From positions 17,911,019 through 17,975,018 of the forward strand of contig CM049306.1 in the NCBI GenBank assembly GCA_026874595.1: 64,000 nt of DNA, written 5' to 3'. How positions within the stretch are numbered: position 1 is the first letter of the stretch; every line of letters starts with the position of its first letter. Below, in pieces: positions 55,351 through 64,000 of this stretch. The notes below the pieces were generated by a model. It saw only the letters and a program-made list of their open reading frames with translations. It was not told where the DNA came from and searched no databases. A program made the position numbers and the translations under genes. The stretch is from Sipunculus nudus. Lineage: Eukaryota > Annelida > Sipuncula > Golfingiida > Sipunculidae.

Positions 55351-58300
55351 TTCAGTGCAGCTCTCTCCACAGAGTTGAGCTTGATCAGGCTGTCTGCAGT
55401 TAATACCATACCACAGGGAGCCTTTTTCTCTGGCAACCCCTTCCCCCCCAATTTAAAACACTCGCAGTTAAAAATTCCATAATATGATAACTCAGTGAAT
55501 CTTTCCGAAACGCCGACGTCATCATTCAGACCAACGCTAACATTCATGGCCCTTTTAGACGGAGCGTTTTCACTCTTTACCCTTGATAGATGTAAGGACT
55601 TTTCAGCTAGCAACTGCTGCTTTGTATTCATTTGTTCTGGAAATAAACCAGTTTGCCCCAGAAACCAAAGATACCCATGGGCCTATACCCTGTTTAGGAT
55701 ATGATACCCTCTTCCGCATCAATCAACATGCAGCAGAGGGGCTATTGATTTTAAACCTGGCCTTTATTCTATTATAATCGTTCTTGTAATAATATTTTAA
55801 AACTAGAAAATGTACAGATTACCAAATCTTAGAGTGTCAAGTGTGTAATATATGATTTCATAGTTTCAGGATATGTATCTCTCATACACCAAATTCCATA
55901 ATGAGACCTTGAATATTCCATTGACATTTAGAGACGTATTTTTCCGGGAGCTGTTTTTAAACTATGTTAAGGATTGGAATATGAACTTACGTGATTGATT
56001 TGTATTTGGGAAAGGTATATTTCGTACAATGTCCACTTTTAGTATGTCATCCTCCTCATTTTCCTGGTTTAAGTGTCCAGGTACAGATATGATTTTGCTG
56101 GGGTCGTTCTTTGAAGACCTAATTATACGTGATATTTGTATTGTAGGCCTTTTTTTAATATTCGCTAGCTGATAAACCCGGTATACTGGGCTTATTACCG
56201 GGGTTGGGGAGATATATTAGCTGAGATGTGGAATGTTTGCTCAATTTTTATTGTAAAAGTTCACAGAAAATGTAGGTTTTCAGTGGGATACTGTCTCAAT
56301 AAGATTAGTGGTGGGCCGATCATCGAGTTTTATCGAAAGTCAGTCGGTATGCTGTCACTTTCAAGCGCTAGATTACCAAAGGCAACTATCGATTACATTA
56401 TAATAATGATTGTTTTCTTTCCAGGATGCCTTTATGTTATAGGCAAATATTATTCTTCCATTTTTTAACACATTTTGCGCTTCATATAAAATGAGTCTGT
56501 GTTCCCAAATAACTTCCGTATGTAACTGAGTATGACACGGTAGATGCGAGAACGGAGGACTTATTAAACTTATTATCTGTGATCTCGCAGGGAGCTACAG
56601 AATTAGCGGGGAGTTTTCTTACGAGATGTACATTGCAAAATATGGCCGGGATGGCGTTAAAATACCACAAAGGTCTCCAGGTCTATGCCAATTTTGCGAG
56701 ATTCTCCTAGAAATAATCGATGCCAGGTGCCGCTGTTTAGGCCGTCCTTAAAAATTCTTTGTTTGAGCTAGACCGGCCGGTCGAGTATTTTGATTTCGGC
56801 TGGATTTTTTTAACTAGTTTGCAAATTTATTTGTAGATCTGCCCCAAGCGCACCTGGGCCCGAAAAATCTTCCTGTGCTAGAAAAACAGCCCCTCTAAAG
56901 GCCCTAATATTCTTAGATGCTCTTAATGCCCATGATGAAAGATATTACCCGACGTTGCCGATCGTTTAATTTGATCCTTAAAATTAGTCTAATTGTGTCT
57001 ATATACGTGGAAGGATCGGTACATTCGTGTGGGAGAGGAGAATATCTGCCGGGGAAACGCAGGTAGAGTTTCACAGATAATTTCATATTTCTTTGATAAT
57101 TGCATATATTTGTCTGAACCGATTAATAATCGATCATCAATCGATTTGCTCAAACCTATGATCGATTATGAAAAAGGAACCGACTCATACCACTAAATAA
57201 GATATGTATAATTATTTTTTACCATTTATTTTGTGGGGCTGTCCTCGCGGCAGGAAATTCATACCCCGATATTTTTAACTTGAAGACCTGGTCAGTGATG
57301 ATGTTCACATTGCGAACCGGAATGAGACGCGTGGCATTCAGGCTTTCGATGATATTTGACTGGTTTCCATTGTTGGACGTATAAAGATTAGGTTGATGTT
57401 AAGAACGCACGAAAGATTTATTAAAAGTACGTTGCAAGGAAACTATTCCTGAAGAAAGAAACAGAAATATGCATACCTGGTTAATAGCAGAGGCGGGCGT
57501 AACGGGACTCCATGTAGAGGGTCCGTATCTAATTTTAAGCCACCGCAACCTTTTTTTCATCGTATCAGACAAATTTTGAGGCCTGAAACCCCCGACACTA
57601 CCCCGCCTCACACCACGTCGGCCCCTGAAATTGAGACCTTGAATTAGGTTTTGTCATTAATCCTCCTGGGTTGAACTCTCAATTTCATAAAGCGAGAAAC
57701 ATGTTTTTTTTCTTTTACTGACCACACACGTGGGTGAGAGCCTTGTTCAAATGTAAGGCCCGACAGGCTCAAATCCCTTGCTGAAAGCAAGCGTTTTTCA
57801 TATGAACAATAGTAGTGTTTGAGGTTGAGTGACCACGATGCACGCATTCCGGTCATTGCAGAATTCAGTTCGGCTGTACGTGCTCGGTCTAACCTCCGTG
57901 CAAGTCAGTAAAAACGGGGGGAAAAATCACTCAAAATTATATGTACATTAAAAATTATTTATTCTCATATCGCCTATGTCACTGCAGGGATAATAACCAT
58001 TAAAATGATATATGGCACAGTATTGTACACAAGGCGATTTTAGAGTACATTGTGAACAGACGTGAACCGAATTCCTTTTATAAGTATTAGATTACATGTG
58101 TATTTTCTGAAAGGTTTTACCGTGTACGTATGACGGCGTTCCCCAAATAGCGGTTATATATTGCAGTCGTCGCAGATCTCATTTGGTGTAACCGCTTCTT
58201 CGATTAGCTAGATTCTCTGGGTCCGACCAGCATGGTAACGCATTGTGCATCCAGCTTCAAATTTTAAACACCTGTTCTTGCTCAGGACCAAGAATCAGAC

Positions 58301-59447
58301 TAACGTGAGCTGGTGTCCCGGTGTAATCTTACCAATGAGAGCGGATGTTGCATGTTTAAAATTCTTTGCCCTGTGCCCACCCTGGTAGCCAAACCCAGAG
58401 AATCTTGCTATACAAAGTAGCTTTAACACGAAAAGAGATCTGTAACGAATGCAGTGTATACCCGTTGCGTAAGGAGCGCAAGGTATGTCAACTTCATCAA
58501 ATATTATAGAGTGATGCATTCTATGAGCAACTTGCATGTAACACGTGTACTTGCCGATCTTTAAAGTAGCGCACCGCTGTTAACACTCATTTGGGATAAA
58601 TTATAGATCCTCCACATAAATGCGTTTTATCCGCTTTGACTGGTAGAGAGACCTTGATATAAACCAACCGATATTACACTTTTGCTCTGAATAGATCATT
58701 CTGCAAAATGTCTGCTTATATTTATTTTATATCCAGACCTAGTTATAATTCTTATCAACCATGCATGCATAACTGATCTGGTTAACGCGATATGATAAAC
58801 AATCAGTTATTTTAAAATACACTGAACACATAATCAACACAATTTAAATTTTCTTTAATTCATACAAAATTAATACTCAATTATAGTCTTTATTTATTGT
58901 TATTATTAAGTGGGGTCTTTCAGCTAACAATGTTAATTTATGTTTTGTTACATTAATACATGATATTTATACCGGTATAAAAATTAAAGTTACCAAAATA
59001 AATTGATATATCATCAGGGATTATATTAATTTTCAGGGGGCACTACTATAGATTGCGTGACCATTTTTTCTAGCCTAATTTTATTATTATGCATTATCTA
59101 AAATATATAATCATATAACTTTTATTACCTGATAATGGTCAGACATCACTGGCAAATTAGTAGACTAACAATTCTAACACAGTCGGTAGATTTTACCCGT
59201 AGACCTTTAGGGTTTATATCACCAGTGACCAGTTCATTAATGGGCTTAAGATATACTGTATATTTACTACAATATATACTGTTTTCTCAGATATTGACTT
59301 TATTACAGCTGTTTTTTTCTTTATTGTTCCTATTTAGTTTGTATCTTCAGTCGATATGTTTCTGTTGATATCTTTCACATCTGGAAATCGCCCGGTTATA
59401 TAGTTGGAACCCGAATATTTTTTTAGAAAATGAAATATTACACATTA

Positions 59448-59451
<4 letters not shown>
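55351..59451. other. Mostly unique DNA without a supported gene
   Basis: Several open frames of 60-100 codons exist (minus 55320-55631, 57399-57611 with a GTATGC donor after AINQ, and 58295-58537), but none shows a recognised domain or a consistent exon chain. If the protease exon at 52.1 kb belongs to an intact gene, its earlier exons should lie on the minus strand here; I did not find a TAAHC-type exon. Confidence 0.35.

Positions 59452-59512
<61 letters not shown>
59452..59512. repeat. (AT)n microsatellite
   Basis: About 30 uninterrupted AT units, the longest in the window. Confidence 0.93.
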
Positions 59513-59515
<3 letters not shown>

Positions 59516-60024
59516 TGAACGGGGCCCATTCTTGTTCAATACTAAAACAATTGTGATCTTAACATCACAACAAATGGAATCAAAAAGGATTCTAGATCTT
59601 GGCACCATTACGCACGTTTCTTATCATTAAATCACGGATGGAAGCAGAGCACTACCAAACATGTTCCACATGGGACATATTTTACATTATTTGTCTTAAA
59701 GTAAAATTATGACATTGGGAAGCAGGTTAGTCTTTAAATTTAGTTTTTAAATGTTCTCACACTCTGTTTACATTAAATTCATGTCGTATTGCTTGTATAT
59801 ACTTTACCTTAATATAGTAGTTGACTTCCGCCAAATATAACTAGAACGACCAAGCTCGTGAATATTTTACCGTTGCTGCGCTCAGATAAGAAAAGACAGT
59901 GTTAATTCCAGTGCATTACCGAGATAATTCTTATGATACGTAGACCACAATTATAAAACAATCTGAAAGGGGTTAGGGGCCATTCCAGAATCAAAGTGCT
60001 TGATACATAAAAGTAGAGCAGATA

Positions 60025-60107
60025 TAAGTTCATAAAATACATCATTGCACTACTGTCACTAACCTGCGGGTAATAACAGTTGAGTATTGAGGTATTTTAT
60101 GAACTTA
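60025..60107. repeat. 16-bp perfect inverted repeat
   Basis: TAAGTTCATAAAATAC (60025-60040) and its complement GTATTTTATGAACTTA (60092-60107) flank a 51-bp loop. No target duplication is obvious. Confidence 0.6.
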
Positions 60108-60814
60108 TTAACATATATATAGGTGTGTGTGTGGATGTATATATCCCTGTCTCAGATGGCTCGAAAATGCAAACATCGATTTTTAGTTTCATTATTATTT
60201 GCAAGGATCTATATGAAAATTCGACAGAATAAACTAACCGTATACACACTACAGGGGGTCTATCATTTGCTCCAATAAATGTTGTTCCTACGTTGAGATT
60301 GCTTTCCGGTTCTCAAACATACACGATTGACCTTCCTCGCCTGATGAATACACATGTTAATTAAATGAAAGGTGACCCATACGCTGGCTTATAAAATGAG
60401 AGACATTGGACTAGACGACACCATGGTTCGGCACTGCTGGAAAATGCTGCATCAAGTTTTAAACAGAGATACAGGCAACACCCACCATTTAGAGGAAACA
60501 ACTTCTTATTTGTAATGGATTTTATTGAGGTAAGTATCAATTGACACGTTTCTGGATACTGTAGAGCATGCATGGTAATATCTTTTCTACCTTAAGAGTT
60601 TAGTTGATGATGCATAAATAAAGAGCTTTTGCGGAAAATCTATCTATGCTGTTAGTATATGTCATTGTGTTAATCGCTAGTTACTTTAACAAAAGACTTC
60701 TACTCAAGACAAGTTCAGTGTGACGCCGTTTATTACGAGTATAGCATACATCAAGGTAATCATAGATATGCTGTTAACGGTTATGCCGTGATTTTGACGG
60801 GCTAAAGCAGGAGG

Positions 60815-60982
60815 TCATGCCGCACAGTTGTCGCAGTTTTCTCTTATCCAGTCCAAATACGTCGTTGTTCTTACGAAAAAGTCCGACAGTAACGTAGTAT
60901 CGTGTCCGAATTTCATAGAGGCTACTGAAGCTGCAACCCATCTCCCACCTTGTCTGCACGCCAGTGGACCCCCGGAATCCGA
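60815..60982 (-). CDS. Serine protease, last exon with catalytic Ser
   Basis: Acceptor TTTCTTTCAG, 55 codons and a stop at 60815-60817. It starts SDSGGPLACRQGGRWVAASV and ends with an extra Cys pair (ENCDNCAA). Confidence 0.85.
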   Translation of the reverse strand, partial: SDSGGPLACRQGGRWVAASVASMKFGHDTTLLSDFFVRTTTYLDWIRENCDNCAA

Positions 60983-63767
60983 CTGAAAGAAAAAAAAAAA
61001 TATCTAGCAGCAAGTGGTCTGTATAGGAGTGAATATATGTTAGTTTGTTAACATATTTAAAATAGGGGATATCTAATGAACTAAAGTATTGATTACACTC
61101 CGTGATATAATTACTTCAAAATGGATGTGTCACTTTAATAAGACAACTAGTTTTACATAATCATGACGTATATAACACGACACACAGAGGACTGTATGTC
61201 CGTCAAATCAGATATGGAATCACCAGAGAACTGTGACTTAATTATTTTATTATTATGGTATTGTACATTCACGTAAGGAGAGTATAACCAGATGATTACT
61301 TCTATAATTTGTTGTACATGTATACTGGTATGCAGTATCATGTATCGATGTTAGCATGGGAACGTAGGTTTAGAGAACCCAGTTGTTTTATTTGAAATTG
61401 GTTTTAATACAGTTGTAATTCCGTGAGAATCGGTTCTTGTCTGTTTTAATATAGACGGTTCCTGTAGTAGCATTGTTTACTGTAGACCTCAAAGGCAACG
61501 CACCTGCACAATTGATTTTTCCTCTCTGGAGGTGTGTCCATTTTAGTATTCATGTATTGAACAGGCCGCATACTATTTTAAGGCGATAGGCCAAGGGCGG
61601 TCAGGATGTGTGACGTTAGCGGGCGTATATAAGCTGAGACCACTCGAGAAAGGGCACAATCTCTTAGGTCAGTGCGCTAGATGGGGTAGTCTGATAGTTT
61701 GTCGGTCAGGAGGATCCGAAGTTGACTGTGAACTTATCAGCTGAGTGACGATTTTCCGGTATATTTTATTTGAGAGTTTGCGGGCGACTAACGTAAATCT
61801 CACTAACGGACTTGTGCATTGTGATTACAGTAGGACTTGTAAGCAGCCGACGTGTTTCTGTCGTGGCAAAGCTCAGAAAACAGACCAGGACAATTGATTC
61901 GCTGATCATTGTGAATGGTACCGACTACTCTCGTGTGCGGTGGCATATTCGGGTACAGAGTGCTTGATATATCTAGGATAATACTGCAGTGACAGACATT
62001 GTCTGAGTGATGTGACAGAGAAAGCTGTGAGCCTATCTGTCAGTGATTCAGAGAAGCAAGTACCTCAGGAGTTGAGACTGTGTCAAGCCAGTCTTTTGAT
62101 TTGCGGCGAGAAGCGCTTGTGAGTCATGAGTATATAATGATAAACCGCGACACGAGGAGTGCATATCTAAGTCACGTACGCGACGATCATGTGACCAGCT
62201 GCCGTGTTGTCAGGTGAACTTTCTGTGAGTTGTGCTAACGGCGAGTGTCAGGATTAATTAGGACTCAGTGAATTTGTTTAATCATATGGACTCTAAGGAT
62301 CATTATACCTTTAGTGTGGAACGCCTCTCCAGAGAATTGTAAGTTTGATTTTATTATACTTTTATTGTATAAGTTACATATGGCTTTCTTATCATTTTGA
62401 GTGTATGTGTGAGCTTCAATTGGTTTACTCCAATGTTAAAAAGAACCTGGAAAGTCAATTACTTCGGGGGTGTGACATATGGTTAGATAGAAGAATTTGG
62501 GTTGAGTCCAAAGGTATTTGAAGTTGAAATAATTATAATAGCAATTGGAAATAATTCAAGTGATTGTAATTGTAATCGATTTTTTTTCCAATCATGGAAA
62601 CTTAACGTTATTGTTATCGATTGTTTGAGTTCGGACTCGAGGCCACCTTATAGGAACTTGGACTCGACGGTCCTGGACTCGACGGTCCTGTACTCGGACT
62701 GGGTAAAAAAAAATCAAGCAAAGTCCATCTCGCGTCCAGTAGAAAAAAAACTTTTCTGTAACATATTATAAAGACATGTACAGGTGCAAACTGACAGATT
62801 ATTACCAAAAACTATCACCATATATATCCCAAACTTTAGCTCTGCATCGGGAGCTGAATGTAATTAATCATTATGGTAAAAGCTTATGCAAACTATCATA
62901 AAGATGTGCATGATGAACTGAAATAACTATTTTATTTTCTTATTTTTTAGGTTATTTGTATTCGACTTGTCTGGATTAAAATGACTCAAACTCGAAGAAG
63001 GTGGACCTCGACTAGGAGGCCAGGGACTCAGACTTTTATTCGGACTCGGGTGGTGATAGCGCCATTTCAGCCCTATGACATAAGAGAGTGTCAGAGTGCC
63101 ATAACATTCTGAAACGCCTCATAGCCTACAAGTAGCTGTGACTTGACATAAACATAACTTAGCTTTTTAGTATACTGTCTAACAACACCTACAGCATAAG
63201 CGAGAAAAATTCCGTTTTAACTTAGCATATTGGTAAATCCCTCCGTATGTTTGTTGAATTTCTGACCGCATGAATATGAGCAAGGCCCGCATGAATTACT
63301 GGGAGCACCCAACGTGTACGCGATACAGGAAATGCCTCCTTACCATAGAGACGGAATTTCAGTTTGGGTTTTGAGTTCAGTTGTATTCGTTTGCCTAATA
63401 TTAAGATTTGGACTGTTTACACGATTTGAATGCAACCTGATGCAACATGATACATTCCTCGACATGGCTTGTATCACGACTCCAGTTAGGCTTACCCACC
63501 CATTTTAATGCCTACTGAGTCGTGTGCTCACGGCTAGGGTGGTGTGGACTCTACTACATTACTCGATTTCATTGAGTGATGGGGATATATTGTTAACACT
63601 TACCTGACTCACACCTGTGTCATCCGTCCCGGTCACACACATAATGTCACGTTTGGCCAGAAGGTGTCTGATAATTCCTTTATGACTGGGTTTCCGATTT
63701 ATTTTCAAATTGCAGTCGTTATCCCTTATTATCGAGGCTCCCGTTTCTCTCAGGCGGCCATGTCCGA
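60815..63767 (-). CDS. Trypsin-fold serine protease, C-terminal exons only
   Basis: Two exons join in phase 0: 63604-63767 and 60815-60982. The first encodes GHGRLRETG, then NDCN, then MCVTGTDDTGVSQ; the second begins SDSGGPLAC and ends YLDWIRENC with a stop. This is the S1-family C-terminal half with the catalytic Ser in DSGGP. Cys of NDCN/MCVTG and PLAC are kept. The usual DSCQGDSGGP reads GVSQSDSGGP, so Cys191 and Gly193 (chymotrypsin numbering) are both Ser and the S1-pocket position 189 is Gly. The last exon also lacks the partner Cys220. His and Asp exons lie beyond the right edge. It is probably secreted, by family. Alternatively it is an inactive homologue. Confidence 0.82.
61626..61633 (+). 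promoter_or_regulatory. Candidate TATA box
   Basis: GCGTATATAAGCTGAGACC has a consensus TATATAAG. TCAGTGCGC lies about 35 bp downstream and could be an initiator. The following 650 bp is GC-richer than its surroundings and leads to the candidate exon at 62286. Confidence 0.45.
62286..62338 (+). CDS. Candidate first coding exon, unknown protein
   Basis: ATG opens MDSKDHYTFSVERLSRE and stops at a consensus donor (GAATT then GTAAGT) in phase 2. With the TATA box at 61626 it would give a 5' UTR of about 620 nt. FSVERL loosely recalls the short repressor motifs in some homeodomain proteins, but that is speculative. It lies antisense in the intron of the serine protease gene. An LTR was considered because of the TATA-containing block, but no matching terminal repeat was found. 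Confidence 0.35.
62339..63603. other. No supported gene; two small GGACTCG-rich patches
   Basis: GGACTCGACGGTCCTG recurs twice at about 62660-62690, and CTCGAAGAAGGTGGACCTCGA with GGACTCGGGTGG lies near 62990-63050. This is likely a small, old dispersed repeat. The rest is unique intron or intergenic DNA. Confidence 0.3.
63604..63767 (-). CDS. Serine protease, penultimate exon
   Basis: Acceptor ATGTTAAG, donor GTAAGT, 164 nt, entering with two bases that complete a Val, Leu, Ile or Phe codon and leaving in phase 0. It contains the GHG at the place of the usual GWG and the C168-C182-type cysteine pair. Confidence 0.8.
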
Positions 63768-63899
63768 CTTAACATGAGGAAAATATAATTTATTTCTCAA
63801 TAACCAGGCATTGGAATGTAAACAAAAAAGAAATAAGTTCATACGTGTTAATGCGGGGTTATTACTATACTTTTTATTTTCTGTATTCATACGGACTTG

Positions 63900-64000
63900 A
63901 TCTATATCTATATATAATACACTATATACTGTACTGTACTTTACTCTGATATACTGTACTGTAATATACTATACTATACTATACTACAGTATATTATACA
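63900..64000. repeat. ATACT/TATA-type low-complexity repeat at the window edge
   Basis: Iterations of ATATACTGTACT and ACTATACTATACT run to the last base. Confidence 0.75.

Noticed and set aside
55320-55631. 103-codon minus-strand open frame (MNTKQQLLAEKSLH...)
   Set aside because: Its 3' portion is the family E phrase also found at 32600, and the rest has no recognised motif. Possibly a captured gene fragment, but not supportable as a gene.
62286-62338. Assignment of the candidate exon to a homeobox gene
   Set aside because: Based only on a loose FSVERL resemblance; there is no homeodomain in the window.
61600-62480. Solo LTR or retrotransposon (TATA box, TGTGACG and a GGGGGTGTGACAT phrase)
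   Set aside because: The sequences after the two TGTGAC sites do not match, and no primer-binding site, gag or pol is visible.

Overview
This 64 kb window is animal nuclear DNA. It is AT-rich and intron-rich, full of microsatellites, and dominated by non-autonomous transposons. No continuous open frame is longer than the terminal exon of one spliced gene. The repeats combine tandem core units, an ACGG/ACAG-type microsatellite and a 3' hairpin, which is the architecture described as pearl elements in bivalves and Helentron-associated INE-like elements elsewhere. Together with the gene content this suggests a mollusc, most likely a bivalve. That is an inference; no species marker is visible.

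Genes. Three protein-coding loci can be assembled from splice sites, phase and family resemblance, all on the minus strand. (1) About 15.4 to 4.46 kb: a PXK/Slob-family pseudokinase with an N-terminal transmembrane anchor. The start is present and the 3' end is missing, either beyond the left edge or unrecognised. (2) 49.06 to 34.3 kb: a complete six-exon Hakai (CBLL1) gene, 458 residues, with RING finger, atypical zinc finger and proline-rich tail. Hakai is an E3 ubiquitin ligase and a subunit of the m6A writer-associated complex. (3) 63.77 to 60.81 kb: the last two exons of a trypsin-fold serine protease with an altered active-site loop. A lone catalytic-Asp-type exon of a related protease lies at 52.07-52.20 kb. 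Weaker candidates are a plus-strand TATA promoter and first exon at 61.6-62.3 kb and a few isolated exon-like segments.

Layout. 0-3.4 kb: AT-rich duplicated repeat, then a tandem-core element. 3.4-15.4 kb: the pseudokinase gene, whose introns hold several repeats, including an 83-bp palindromic insertion with target duplications. 15.4-19 kb: mostly unique DNA. 19-33.8 kb: a dense nest of repeats. 34.3-49.06 kb: Hakai, whose 10.5 kb first intron carries at least five transposons, including a hAT-like element with an 8-bp target duplication and a long-arm element with a 9-bp duplication. 49.16-49.70 kb: a 541-bp inverted-repeat element inserted about 100 bp upstream of the Hakai start codon. 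50.4-55.4 kb: old repeats, a protease exon, a 28-bp minisatellite and an inverted repeat element. 55.4-64 kb: mostly unique DNA with the protease exons.

The most striking non-genic signal is a 12-bp perfect palindrome, GGTGGCGCCACC. It recurs at least fourteen times exactly, and many more times with one or two changes, inside otherwise dissimilar repeat families. Several of these families also share one layout: 5' hairpin, subterminal inverted repeat, tandem cores, GC-rich or ACGG microsatellite, 3' hairpin.
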